64,000 bases of DNA from assembly GCA_001792895.1 (NCBI GenBank), contig MARA01000002.1:1550001-1614000 (forward strand), given 5' to 3'. The DNA comes from Lentinus brumalis (Eukaryota; Basidiomycota; Agaricomycetes; Polyporales; Polyporaceae). Shown here piece after piece: positions 10,573 through 22,991 of this stretch. Position numbers and translations under genes: made by a program. Every line of letters begins with the position of its first letter. The stretch's first letter is position 1. The notes beneath the pieces are model-generated. The model saw only the letters and a program-made list of their open reading frames with translations, was not told the DNA's origin and ran no database searches.

Positions 10573-12043
10573 ATGGAGAAGTTCTCCGCGTTCAGGGTAC
10601 AGCAGCTCATCATGCGTACTTGACATATGCTGACCAGCCTCGTAGGACCCTGGCACGGGCATCCAGGTTTGCCCGCCAGCTTTGCATTGGTGGCGCCGCT
10701 GACCTGTACACGCGCACACAACAGCCATTCCTGAGGCCCATTCCTCCCTCCGGCGGTGAACTACTGGCAAACCTCCTCGCGCCAGTGGGATATGCGCTGG
10801 GCGTGATTAAGACAGCCGTTCTACTGGCCCTGGCACTCGTGTACTTTGTCCTCGTGCACGGGATATGCCTCATTCTCGTGAGTGTCTACGTCGCTCCGTC
10901 AATGTCGTGCAACTCCCTCACAGGACCAGAGACCAGTCTCCAGTACCGCCAATACATAGAGCTGTCACAAAACTGCTTACCGCAGTTCTGTCGCGACTTG
11001 CACTGCTCCTCGTTGGCTTGTACTGGATACCGGTGGACGTCGTGGCGAGAAAGCGAGGGTGAGCGAATCTATACTATCGACTCCCGACTTGAGTAACCGC
11101 ATCCTGCCCAGTCGCAATGCGCCGCGAAACGAAGCATGGACACCCCGCGCAGGCGACCTCATCGTCTCCAACTGGGTATCCTGGGTAGAGATTCTCTGGC
11201 TCGCATTCCGGTACGCCGTCCTCTCGTCCCCGCACCTCCACCCCTCCTCAAACTGCGTCTAGCTTCAACCCCATCTTCCTGCTCCCCGTATGCGAGACGC
11301 TCGACCTTTCTTCCCCAACTGAGAAGTCCGCGCCCATCGCCCGCACGCCTGGCCGTCGTACTGGCACCGGCTCCGCTGCGATCTCGTCTCCGGCGGCGAG
11401 GAACCCCACACAGCGTGTGCCCATCGTTGGCTTCAGACGCGTCAACTTGCTCTCCATGATCTCCTCCGCTGGACACCTCCCGCTCATCGCCGGCTTGACG
11501 TCTGCGAAGCCGGAGACACTTGAGGAAATCAGGAGCAGCGCAGACAGGCCGGTCGTAGTGTTCCCGGAGTGCACCACGAGCAACGGGCGGGCCTTACTTA
11601 GGTTCGCGGAGGTCTTCCGTGGCATGAAGGTGCCTGTCGTGAAGTATAAGGTGTTCGTCATGTGTGTTCGGTATGGGCCCTCGTTAGAGTCCCGAACTAC
11701 TCACTGATTTCCCTCGGTAATGTGCAGATACGACCCTCCAACTGTCTTCGCGCCAACGCTTTCCCATTCCATTCCGTCCAAGTTCCTCAATCCGCTACCT
11801 CACATCTTCAGAGTGGCCAGTTCCCTCGCGCCCCTCACCATTTCTATCCGCTTGCTTTCCCCCTCGGAATCGCCTAGCTCAGGTTCGTTCCTTTTGAGTG
11901 AGTTTCTGGCAGGCGGGACGTACCCAGATGAGCTCGCTGAGTGCTGCGCCGCTCTCATGGCGCAAATCGGTCGGGTCAAGCGAGTCGGCATGGGATGGGA
12001 AGACAAGGCAGCGTTTCTCAATCTTTACAAGGGCAAAAAGTAG
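10573..12043 (+). CDS. LPLAT-family acyltransferase (Vps66/Loa1-like)
   Basis: The start MEKFSAFR splices to DPGTGIQ and, after a second intron, to PFLRPIPPSGGELLANLLAP. Two membrane segments follow (IKTAVLLALALVYFVLV; LSRLALLLVGLYWIPVDVV). The acyltransferase domain contains DLIVSNWVSWVEILWLAFR at the usual motif I position, then FNPIFLLPVCE and VVVFPECTTSNGRALLRF (motif III). The canonical His and Asp of the HX4D motif are replaced by Trp and Glu, while motif III keeps the FPE core. The family transfers acyl chains to lysophospholipids at ER/lipid-droplet membranes. Activity cannot be assumed with the altered motif I. The C-terminal domain continues to the stop at 12041-12043. It is divergent from the Tvp38-like gene. 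Confidence 0.78.
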
Positions 12044-12160
12044 ACTACAGTACCGCTAATATTACAGTAGAGAACAGTCCTATCTATCGTGGATACAATT
12101 CCGTGTCTTGTTTCCTCCATGGTCGACTCGCATCGCAATGCCTGGAAGACGGCTCGTCGA

Positions 12161-14000
12161 CTACAGCGGCGTGTAGGCCCCCTCGGTCGGAAGGGCGTAC
12201 GTGAAGTCGGGCTTGGGAGGTAAAGAAACAGGCGGGCGAAGGTCGCTACTGGGACGCAGAGCAGGTCCAGTCGTATCGGGCTCCAGCTGGAAGCCAAGTA
12301 CTGGCATACCGAACTCGGGTAGGGGAACGAGCAACGGGGTCACAGGCTCTTGTTTAGGAAGCAGAGCCGGGGCGGATTGTGGTGGAACCAGCAGAGGCGT
12401 GACGGGCTCGGACCGTGCATTGAGGAGCGGAGTGGTTGGCGAGGCTGGATGCAGCGTAGGAATCACGGTGGGCGAAGGAGGGTCCTGCCTAGGGATGAGC
12501 ATAGGCGAAGCGGGGTCCCGCCGAGCGATGAGCATAGGTGTAGCATGCTCGGGCCTAGGAAGGAGGAGAGGGACATTGGGGTGGGACTCGCGCCTGGGCA
12601 GGAGTAGCGGCTCAGGATACTCGGCAACGCGTGCTCGGTCGCGATAATAATGGTCGTAGTGCCCCCTATAGTCGGCCCAAGATGATGCATCGGCGTGATA
12701 GACACCTCTACCTGCATAATAGTCCTCGTACCGGTAAGGGTGTCGATCGTAAGCACTGTCTTCGTAGTATGAACTGCAGTAGGGGCGGTCTCGCCAATCA
12801 CCGTCAGAGCGGGAAGGTTTCTGCTGCTGTGGACGCGACTGGTGGCCCCGGCGTTTGGACTGGTCGACCGAATTGGTGGAGCCACGACGAGAGGGAGAGC
12901 GCGAACGTTCCTTACGCGTCCGCTCCCATCTACCGGTGCCCGTCGGGTACTGGCGGGTGGATGGTCAGTACAGAACAAGGTTCTTCCGGTCGGACTCACA
13001 TGTCTGTTAAGCCGCACGACATGCCCCAGAAGTTCGCGCCCGTCAAGCTCTCTCGCTGCGCGCTCAGCATCCTCTTCGCGCGTATAGTTGAGAAAGCTGC
13101 AACATTGCGTCAGATGTCGCGCTGGCTATCATGATAGGGGTCTGACAATCACCCTTGGGTGCGTGTGTCTCGATTGATGTCACAGAACGCAACGTCACCG
13201 CCCAAGACGCGGCCAAAATCTTTCAGCTCCTACGAGGGTTCAGGGTGCGCAGGTGCATGTACTGTGGAAGTATACAGACCTGCCAACATGTGCGCGGGTT
13301 GAGTCCTTTCACGCAAACTGCGTACTTCATCTTACTACTCCCGTCGGAGGCTTGCGCCTCTCTTTAGGTGGTTCAGCATGGCAGGACATGAAGTGTGAGG
13401 TAGACGACGCAACTTGATGGGAGTAGCTATGGGCGCACTTTCTTCTCGGGTGTGACGTTCAGGTCGAGCGATCTGCACAGAAACATCTATCGACCGAGTT
13501 GTATGTTGCAATGCCCGAGGGTGGACATACGTCTCACCTTCTCCAAGGAACTGCCGAGTTGAGTAGGTATGGACGACGTCCTGAGTGAGGGTTAGAGAAT
13601 GCTCGTCTTCGCCGAGCGCGTTGTACCCACCAGTGCATCCTGTGAAGGTGTGATGCGGACGTGAGCAAGTCACGCCACGGAGGCTGGGGAGAGTACATAC
13701 CTTCTCCGACTCGAACTGAACGAAACCGAAACCTTGTACGCGCATATAAGCGGCGCACGCTGCAGGGCCGTGATCAAGATCTACCTGGTCGTAGTTTGAC
13801 CTCACTGATACGTCCGTATATCGAGAGGTACTGCATAACGCGGGTTCGTGAGCGGGGCATGGTCGACGAACTTCATGCAAGTACCTTGTGGATGTCGTTT
13901 GCTGAGACTTTGTCCGACAAGCCTTGTAAAACGGGGTCAGCAGGTCAGCGCAGACGGTCGCGCGCTGCTCACCGCCCAAGTAGACACGGGCAGAATCCAT
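12161..14000 (-). CDS. SR-type splicing factor with two RRMs and a proline-rich repeat tail
   Basis: Several small exons splice to an RRM beginning MDSARVYLGGLSDKVSANDI, then YLSIYGRISEVKLRPG and FGFVQFESEK (RNP1), then STRQFLGE. A second, SR-like RRM is recognised from FLNYTREEDAERAARELDG and LLGHVVRL. An RS-like linker follows (RTRKERSRSPSRRGS). A Tyr/Arg/Asp-rich part is followed by a long tail of about 11-residue repeats such as RRDPASPMLIP and KQEPVTPLLVP (about 12270-12600), ending at the stop in 12161-12163. The first RRM has introns at conserved-looking points. The overall plan resembles SRSF4/5/6 or yeast Npl3/S. pombe Srp2, nuclear splicing and mRNA-export factors. Exons between 13150 and 13500 are uncertain. 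Confidence 0.75.
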
Positions 14001-14274
14001 AGTCGGCGTCGGGGGATGTGTGAGGAGGAAGCGGGAGGGCGAAGCAGGGCCGCTGAGCAAGCAGACGGATATTTGAGCGCGGCGACGACGTGAAGGGCGG
14101 CCTCCTTCACGCGCCGCGAGGGTCTCGCCATGTCGATCCCCGTCGCGTGAAGGAGCAAGAACGCAGGTGCAGAGACAGAAAAGGCGATATACATTCTGAA
14201 TATGGCAGGAGGGAGCACTGCTGAACTCTAATATGAACTGCATCTAGCTTGCACAGACGTCTACGCTTGTGTAA

Positions 14275-16003
14275 TCAGAGCTTCGCTTTGGGTGCCCTGG
14301 CCATCTCCTGGAACGCCCTCCGTAGATCGTCTTTCAGGTCCTGCAACGCGTGTGTCAGACATCGACCGCGGCCACGGAACAGGGTACTTGCCTCAAGCTC
14401 CTCTACACCGACACTGATACGGATCAGGCGGGGGTCGGAACTAGGGTCCGCATGCACCCGCTGCTCGATGAGCGACTCGACGCCGCCCAGGCTCGTGGCA
14501 GGCTATGGGTCGCGTCAGCGGTGAGGCGGACAGCGAATGCGCGATATACATACAACGAAGTACTTGAGCGAGTGCGGCAAACGTGTCGCGAAATCCTCGT
14601 TCGTCATCTTGGGCGCGCCGTCAGCAGGTAACAGCAGCATGGACGCATATTGTGGCTCACCAAGATGGCGAACGTGGCGTTCCAGCCGCCCTCAAGCTGC
14701 GTCTTCGGGTCGAACCCTCGCGCATCCTTGCCTTGGAGGCTAGAGTGCCAAACCGTATGGATGACACCGGCAGGAATGCCATCATGAGCTTTGCCCTGCA
14801 TGAGAAAAATACGTCAACAAGTACTCCCGGACCAAGGGTGGAGGACTCACGCTCGCTGCTTTGGAGAGCCACTGTGCCAGGCCTAGAGCATTCTCCGACT
14901 GGCGAGGGACACGGAGATGCAACGTACGCAAGGACCGGAGTAGCAGCCATGCCTCGAAGGATCCCATCATGCTTCCGAGGTAAGTACGAAGATGTACAAG
15001 CTAGCGGCGACCGTCAGGACGCGTTATTGTACTGGTTGAGAGCACATATACCTCTTTCCACTGCTCCAGGGCGGGAACGACGAGAACACCACAGAGCAAA
15101 TCCGAGTGTCCGCCGAAATACTTCGTGCCTGTTTCGGCGTGAGCATCATATATCAACACACTGACGGTACTACAAGTAGTGCTCACCGCTGTGCAGCACG
15201 ATATCTGCTCCCCACTTGAAAGGGTACTGCAGAGGTGGCGGCGCGAACGTAGAGTCGACGAGCAGGCGGCCCCCGGCAGCGTGTACCTTGTCAGCATAGT
15301 ACTTTATGTCACTGGTCCTGTGGTAAGCACAACCTCTCTACGGTGTCCCATGCGAAGGGACGTACCGGGATTCGCCGGTGGGGTTCAGCGGTGTCTCTAA
15401 CCAACAAAGGTCGCCTGGCTGGAAGTCGTCATCAATATCGATGAGGGGCACATCGGTACTGCGCTTGTAAATCTCAATAGTCGCATGACATCCAAAGTAT
15501 CCGCCTTTGATAGCGATGCGCTTGGGCTTGAAGTATACCAGGGCCTATCAAGGCATGTAAGCGTCACCTTCCACCTGGTCAAAGCCTGGCTATACTAACA
15601 GCATAGGAAGCGGCAAGGCCAGACGCGAACGTGGCAGCATAGCCATCCTGCAATGGATGTTAGCCCTGAATTGACGGTGCATGATGGGACACCGACGTTG
15701 ATTTTGCTGAGCACTCGCTCCACGCGAGTGTTCACGCCCTGCGTGTAGCGCGAGTAGATGTGGCGGGATGGGTTCCACATGTCAATGTCCTCGAACTTGA
15801 AATTAGGCACTTCCTGAGGGTTAGGTGCCCTAAACGCTGTCGACGCCGTCAGTATCTCGCCCATGCGCACGATACGTCTCTGGGAACTCACTCGTAGAAA
15901 CGGACACAGAGGGAGCCACCTCTGGACCGTGCAGACCGTCGTCTGCATGGATGAGGTCCGTCCCGTTCAGTTTGTTCTTGGTGTCCTTTGCCTGAGGTGC
16001 CAT
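14275..16003 (-). CDS. PLP-dependent Cys/Met metabolism (trans-sulfuration) enzyme
   Basis: The start is MAPQAKDTKNKLNGTDLIH. Later spliced blocks are DGYAATFASGLAASYA, KRIAIKGGYFGCHATIEIYK, WLETPLNPTGES and GGRLLVDSTFAPPPLQYPF (PLP-binding Asp). Next come LHSGTKYFGGHSDLLCGVL, with the Schiff-base Lys in the TKY-x-GHSD context, and near the end DPRLIRISVGVEELEDLK. This is the fold-type I trans-sulfuration family (cystathionine gamma-synthase, gamma-lyase, beta-lyase and relatives). The exact reaction cannot be assigned by eye. It is the next gene upstream of the SR factor on the same strand and divergent from the RlpA-like secreted protein, 316 bp away. Confidence 0.85.
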
Positions 16004-16319
16004 TTGGATAGGTTGTGCTGTTGGTCGTGTTGAGGAGGGACAGCGAGTCAGACTCGTGTGTTCTCTCGGTCCGGGCCTTTTGGCCCGCGGGGTATGTAAC
16101 GTACGGGCGGCTACACCTCATATTGCGCGCTGTCGGCGTGCCGAGTTCCCAGCACGTGCCTGTGACCCGACGCGCCGCGTGAAGAGCCCGCCGAAGAGGC
16201 GCGAGTGGAGGTTCGCCTCGCTCTGTTCTGCACTCTCACCTGCCGCACGCCCACGCCCTCTCCCTCCGTGTTCCCCGCCTGTTCAGGCTACGCTGTCTTT
16301 ACTCTCAGGCTCAGGACAC

Positions 16320-17398
16320 ATGAAGACGACGATGACCGCCTCGCTCATCCGCCTCGCGGCCGCTTCTCTCCTCATGGCCTATGTGCTGACCTTCGCTGGG
16401 GTCTCGGCTGCGCACGTCGACGCTGAGCGCATGGCTCTCGAGCGGCGGTACACCAGGGCACACTCTTTAGGCGACAACTACGTCTTTGACCCTCGCGACG
16501 GCTGGGAGACTGTCAACACCACTAACCTCGCGTACAAGTACAACCACGCGCGCGGCGATGCTCTCTCTGGCTCGGACGCGCACAACGACTACCTCGATGA
16601 CACTACTGACAGCGACTACGGAAACAGCACTCTGGTGGCTCGGGCTAAGAAGACATCGAAGTCGAAGTTGAAGTCGAAGTCGAAGTCGAAGTCGAAGTCG
16701 AAGGCGCCGAAGTCCTCCGGCGGTTCGACGGCGAGCGACCTCCTCAAAGGCGGCCTAAAGAAGGTCATGGACAGCTTCAAGGGTTTTGGAAAGAAGGAGC
16801 CCGTCATTATTACCTGGTTTGAGACCCCTCACGCAACCGTGCTCACCGTCGTTGAGCATTCCTTTCGGCTAGGTACACCGGCCACGACCTGTTGAACCCC
16901 AGCTGCTGGTCCAACCCAGAGTGGGCACCTACGGTATCTACCCTGCACTCCAACTGCATTCCCGTTGCATCTTGACGCTTATACTATCATAGGACAAATC
17001 TTTCGCGGCTGCGCTCACCCTGTCAGGCTGGACCAGCAAGCCGCAGTGCTTCAAGTTCCTCGAGCGTACGTAAGAACCTATAGTGGCGTCGAACTCACTC
17101 TCACACAACTACAGTCTGCAACAACCCGACGAAATGCGTCTTCGTTCGCGTCGTCGACTCGTGCGCTGGCTGCGCCAAGGGCTCCAAACATGTCGACCTC
17201 ACTCAGGCGGCTTTCGAGCAGCTCGGTAGCCTCAGCACCGGGCTCATGACAGTCCAGATGCGATCGGCTACGGATCCTAGTGACGGTTGGTGCGTTGCTA
17301 TGTTCATGCATGCGATTTTAGGACGCATATATCGACCGCTGACTGTGTTCTAGGCTGGAGAACCTCTGGGGCCCGAAGGAGAAGGCCAACGACTAAGA
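16320..17398 (+). CDS. Secreted RlpA-like double-psi beta-barrel (barwin-like) protein with Lys/Ser repeat
   Basis: Five exons. The N-terminus (MKTTMTASLIRLAAASLLMA onward) is a signal peptide. A mature region with FDPRDGWETVNTTNLAYKY follows. Then comes a strict Lys-Ser alternating tract (about 16652-16711), then the double-psi beta-barrel: TGHDLLNPSCWSNPEW, KSFAAALTLSGW, CNNPTKCVFVRVVDSCAGCA and HVDLTQAAFEQLG. Six cysteines in the barrel suggest disulfides. The final intron uses TG|GTGCGT so that the end reads SDGWLENLWGPKEKAND. Related fungal proteins are extracellular and resemble expansin, barwin or ripening-related proteins; a cell-wall role is inferred. The aligned conserved Asp in VVDSC is present. 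Confidence 0.82.
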
Positions 17399-17602
17399 CC
17401 ATGGCGCAACTGCGAGTCACTCAACGGACCACATGATCAGATCACGGAGGCTCGGACGATACGATTGCGCATCCCGCTGGACTGGATGCAGCAGTGGCAT
17501 CTCCAATGTATCACTAGCGCAGCCTCACCAGCACACACACAGACTACTGACACACAACCTATCACTACGATACTGTACTTTTGTACTGCGGACAGAATTC
17601 TA

Positions 17603-20600
17603 TCACGCCTTCACATTCACCCGCTTGCGCTTCTTCCCGCCTTCCGCGATCTTCTCGCGCACCTGCTCCTCCGTGAGCTCCTCGTCTTGCTCGAAGAACT
17701 CCGCCGTCCGGCGGGCATCGTTCTGCCGCTGGACGAAGCGCAACGCAGCGAGGTTGTACCCGATCGTCTCCTTCTGCCGGCGCAGGCCCTCACGCAAGTT
17801 GCGGCGCAGCGGGATGAGCGCGGTGCGCATGACGCGGTTTGCGACGATCTGGTGGTGTGCGTCTTGAGCAGGAAGAAGATGATTCGCGACGTGAGGACGA
17901 TGTTCCACTCCTGCAGCGCACAAGTCAGCACATATAATGCCAGGAAAAGGGGCGTGCAAAGTGAGAGCGCACGTACCCGCTGTGCCCAGATGTTCAGGTA
18001 CCGCATGAGACTGACGACCTTCCCGAACGGCAGCACCAGCAACGCATCGTACAACGCCGTCCCCGGCACCCTTTCCACTACCTTCAGCACGTACTCCTCC
18101 GGCTCGACATCGTACGCCGCCAGCACGGGGTTGCGCGGCGGGGCGCCACGGTGGCCGCCAGCCCGCCCTTGCGCTTCGCCTCCTCGTACTCGCGGAACGC
18201 CTCGATCTCGTTGTCCGCGAGCTCGAGGGCCTCCATGATGCGCTCTCCCGCCATGAGCGTCTCCGTCGTCTGCTTCGACACCCGGTCGTCTCTGCGCCGT
18301 CCACTGCGGAAGGGTCGGCCCCAGGAGCCCCGCTGCCGATAGGCGCGTCCGTGCGGTTGAGCGTGTCCGCGATTCCGGCCTCGTAGAGCGCTTCAAGCTC
18401 ATGCTCGCGCTCCTCCTCGAGGAAGAGCGGCTCGTCGAGCTTCTCCCATACGCGGATAGACTTGTCGTGTGAGCCGGTGACGACGAACTTGCCGTGATGG
18501 CTAACTGCGAGAGCCCAGACTTCGCCGTGGTGGCCCTCGAGCTTTTGGATGTTCTCGAACTGAGAGTACGAGCAATCAGTCGGAAGTCCCATCAGCCAGG
18601 GATGAGCAGGCGGGCACGTACCTTGTCGCCATCCCAGTACTTGAGCAGCTTGTCCTTCCGACGGTCCAGAAGTAGTGCGATGGCTTCGTGTCGCCTTCGC
18701 GGGTGTCGTTGCGCTCGAAGGCGACCTGCATCACGCTCTCGTCGTGCGCGAAGAGCGACTTGTGGCAGTCGCCAAAGTCGAGGCCCCAGATCTTCACGTT
18801 TTTATCCGCGGAGCACGTCACGATGAGCTTCGAGTCGCCCGAGATGTCCATCGAGAGCACGGGGAGCTTGTGGCCGTACAGAGAGAGGAAGAACTTGAGC
18901 GAGTCCTGGTAGAAGACCTTGACCGTCGAGTCCAATAGCGCCACGGCAAGCAGTTTCCCGTTGGGGCTGTATCGGACGCATAGCACGTCGTCCGTCATTT
19001 TGAGCGTTCGCATGTGCACGAGGGTCAGAAGGGCGACACTCCTTGGCTGCGTCCGCCTGGTCAGTGCATTCACGAGACTGGAGCCGCGGAGGTACACTCA
19101 CATTGTCGCTGTTGGCGGGCTTCCGCTCAAAGTCCCAAAACTTCACGTCCTTGTCTGCGCTTCCGCTGACGAGACCCGTGTCGTCTGGCCGGACGTGTAA
19201 CGACCATACTGTGCCCGAGTGCGCTTGGATGGTGTCAATGAGGGAGGACGACGCGATGTCGTATATCAGGATCTCGCCCGACTTCGTTCCAACGGCGACC
19301 TGCCGATCTCCTGGAAGGAAGGTACTACACACCGCGTACCCGCAGTCCATTGTACGTATACACGCGGTGGTCTTCATATTCCAAATTTTGAGTGATCCTG
19401 CGCAGGAGGTCAGCTACTGTCCATGTCCGATAGCAAGAACGACCCGACCATTGGACGCCGAGGCAAGCAGAGCATCATCCGAGCTAAGACAGAGCGTCCG
19501 CACATCCGTCCTGTGACCCGGCAGATCGACGGAGAACAGGCGAGATGCTTCGGGGGGGCGTCCTTGGACTTCGTAGGTGGTGGGATGTTATAGACCTCCA
19601 GCGCGTTGTTGGACAAGGCCACGAACAGCTGTGTGTTCCCCTTGCCTCCGACCTCTTCCTCGCCAAAGTCGAACGACCGGACCTTGCCGCTCGCGCGCAC
19701 GATGAGATACGGCTGAAACAGGTCCGCAAGCTCGACCGCCTTCTCTTCAGGCTCGCCGTCAACTGGCGCATCCGCATCCTCGCCCTTCTTCTTGCCCTTC
19801 TCTTTCTTCTCCTGTTCCTTCTCCTTGGCGCGCCTACGCCTACGAGCCTGCTTCTTCTTGACCTCCTCTTCGGTCCGTATCCGGAATACCTCTACGGACT
19901 TGTCGTGCGACTGGACCGCAAGATACGGTTTGTGGGGGTGGAAGGTGATCTGCGACACACGGTGGGAGGACGCGAGGGGAAGTGTTGTGACCGGATGAAT
20001 GAACCTGGTGACCTACACCAGGTACGCTCCGTTCGTGAACAGCTCCGCGACAAACGACAAAGCACGTACCTCTCCCGACTCGGTTTCCTGGAGACCTCGA
20101 CCCAATGCCTCATGGTCAATTTTCCACGCCTTCATTTCTCCCTCTCCGCTCCCCGTGAAGATGAGCTCCTGCTCGGGGTCAAGGTCCATCGTCCAAACTT
20201 CTGAACGGTGCGCAACAATGGTCTGTATGCAATGCTGCGTTGCGAGATCCCATAGCTTCAAGAATGTGTCCTTGGACCCAGTGAGAAGGAAGCCAGGTGC
20301 CGTTCCGGTGGAGGTGGAGGGTGCAGACTCGGCGACCGGGCGAATGAAGCGGATAGAAGTGATCTGGTCTCGGTGCCCGCGCAGACTACGGAAGTGCATT
20401 GGTTGCGGTAAGAGCATTTCAAGTTCATAACAACGTACCGGTAGAGGCCAGCTTCGCCTACGACATCCCAGAGAATGAGGTCTGTATCCTGCGAGCCGGA
20501 TGCAAGTCTCGTGCCGGTCTCGTCGAATGCAAGGGCGGTGACGGCCTTCTTGTGTCCGTTGAACGTCGCGATGACCGAGGTGGACGAAGCACTCCAGAGA

Positions 20601-20948
20601 CGTATTGAACCGTCAGCATAACCGATGGCGAAGGTGTCCTTCTGCGGCGAGCGCAGAATGCAGGTGACTTCTGCTCGGTGCCCGGTTTCGTGCCACATCG
20701 TGAGCTGCGTCGCGGTCAGTACGCGCGCATTCAGAGGACGATGTTGCGCACCATCTGGCCCTTCTTGACATCCCAGACCAAGACATCTTCGAGCGCAGGA
20801 ACATAGGCCAATTTGCCGTCGTAGTGGGAGTTGGACGACGAGCTGCAGACCAGCCCGAAAGCCTGGGGGACGTGTCAGAGAACAGCCCGCGCGTGCCTGC
20901 AGCAGAACGCACCTCTGTGGGCCCGTGGCGGAGGTAACTCTGGACCAT
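17603..20948 (-). CDS. UTP12: WDR3/Utp12 (Dip2), UtpB subunit of the SSU processome
   Basis: The start [12 protein letters not shown] splices to [21 protein letters not shown] long series of WD40 blades follows (for example [59 protein letters not shown]). A Lys/Glu-rich insert (about 19790-19870) is typical of WDR3. After the propellers come [17 protein letters not shown] and the C-terminal Utp12 domain ([43 protein letters not shown]-type helix), ending with [10 protein letters not shown]. The protein acts in nucleolar U3-dependent 18S rRNA processing. Three apparent single-base frame breaks lie in the second half (about 18660, 18285 and 18142), each restoring conserved sequence if one base is missing. 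For an essential gene, assembly error is the first explanation. Confidence 0.88.
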
Positions 20949-21177
20949 GGTGGGCGGAGGACGGAGGCAGGACGCGCGGGAGCCAATGGGATGCAGAGGA
21001 CGGAATATTTCGAGGTTCCCACGGGTGCTAGACTCGATGATGCACGTCCGCGTCGCGACCTCCATTGTGCGCAGAGGCTCTGTCCCAGGCCCACGCGCAC
21101 GCTTCGCATACCCAATCGATCCAGTTGCAAGGCACCTTATATTCCGACCGTCCGCCTGCCCGCCCTTCCCCCGTACC

Positions 21178-22991
21178 ATGACCATGATGCAGCAGCCAGG
21201 CCCCGAGGCTGCACACAGGCTCCTCGACTTCGTCAACGCATCCCCCACCCCCTTCCATGCCGTCGCCGCAGCGGCTGCCCGCCTCGAGAAGGCGGGCTTT
21301 CAGAAGGTACAGCGGCGCTGGTGCAGATCCAGTTACACGGCGATCGCTCACGACAATTCCAGGTGAAGGAGCAGGACGACTGGGAGAAGTACCTCAAGCC
21401 CGGCGGAAAGTACTACTTCACTCGGTTAGTCTCACTCCGTCATACCATGTCGTGTGCGCCCCAGTGAACATGAGGAACGGCCCATTAGTAACCAGAGCGC
21501 TATCCTTGCGTTCACCATCCCGCAAGGATGGACGCCCGGTGCTGGTGTCTCGGTTGTAGCGACGCACATCGACAGCCCCAATCTCCGGGTCAGTGAAGTC
21601 CTGTGCGCGTCCACTAACGCACTTGCTGATCGTGACCCAGGTAAGGCCGGTGTCGAAGCGTTCCAAGACCGGCTATCTCCAGGTGGGCGTCGAAACATAC
21701 GGTGGCGGTCTCTGGCACACCTGGTTCGACCGCGACCTGTCCTTGGCTGGCAGAGTCGTCATCGCGGACAAGAGCGGGAACTTCCAAGCAAAGCTGGTCA
21801 AGATTGACAAGCCCCTTCTGCGCGTCCCCAGCCTAGCCATCCATTGTGAGCCGATCTTCCCCTTCTTCCCTGCTCCAGCATGAACGCGTTGCGCTAGTGG
21901 ACAGGACTGCCGGAAACGATTTCAAGTTCAATCTGGAGACAGAATTCGTGCCTATTCTCGGACTCATCGAGGAGCAACTCAACTCGAAAGGGGAGGAGCC
22001 TTCCAAGGACAAGGCACCTCGCAAGGCAACAAGCATACAGGATAACCATCACCCGGCGCTGTTGTCGCTCCTGGCAAGTGAACTTTCCGTGTCCCCCGAA
22101 TATATCCATGACTTCGAGCTGTACGTCCCCTCTTCTCCGAAGGCTCGTTGCGAATCGCTCAACTCCATTTTCAGGCACCTCTATGATGTTCAACCCGCTA
22201 CCCTCGGTGGCTTGAACAGCGAATTCATCTTCAGCCCTCGCATGGACAATCAGTTCTCATCGTGAGTGCATGTCACACGCATACAGGACGTATCTTTCGC
22301 TGACTGCGTCCAGGTTCTGCGCGCTCGAGGCAATCGCGACGTTCGCCTCGTCATCTTCCTTCAACGTCCTGGAGGGCAACGTGAACTGCATCGCCCTTTT
22401 CAACCACGAAGAGATCGGCTCCGTCTCCACCTCCGGTGCCGAGTCATCGCTCATCCCGTTCCTCTTACAACGCCTGTCCCCGGGCCCTGCAGCATACGCG
22501 CAGTCCGTCGCGCGCTCCTTCCTCATCAGCTCGGACATGGGCCACGCCATTCACCCCAACTACACTAATCGGCACGAGGACAACCACGCGCCGCTAGTCA
22601 ACGGTGGCGTCGTCATCAAGACGAACGCGAAGCAGCGGTATGCTAGCGACGCGATCGGCAGCTTCGTCGTCAAGAAGCTTATCGAGAAGAAGGGCGGGAA
22701 GGTGCAGGAGTACGAGGTCCGCAACGACATGTATGTGTTTTCTCAAGATGTGTCGTCCATTGACCGCGTGCTGATCGTGGATGTGCTTCTGACTTCAGGG
22801 CGTGCGGTTCCACGGTCGGACCCTTCTTGTCGAAGATCGGCGTCCGTACGGTGGACGTTGGGTGTGCGATGCTTTCCATGCACTCGATCCGCGAGACCGC
22901 CGGGTCGCACGACGTACAGAACGCGATTGATCTCTTCAGCGCATTCTTCGAGGGCTTCTCAGAACTCGACAAGTCGCTCAACGTTGAGTGA
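21178..22991 (+). CDS. Aspartyl aminopeptidase (peptidase family M18)
   Basis: The start [20 protein letters not shown] is followed by SPTPFHAV, as in DNPEP/Ape4. Metal-site and catalytic blocks are visible: [10 protein letters not shown] (His ligand), [14 protein letters not shown] (Asp ligand region), [17 protein letters not shown] (Glu-Glu) and [12 protein letters not shown] (Asp, His). [20 protein letters not shown] and [14 protein letters not shown] close the family signature. The last residues are [10 protein letters not shown] cytosolic dodecameric zinc peptidase removes N-terminal Asp/Glu. At least seven introns of normal length are needed; the exon junction FTR|NQSAIL is in phase. 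It is divergent from WDR3, 229 bp away. Confidence 0.93.
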
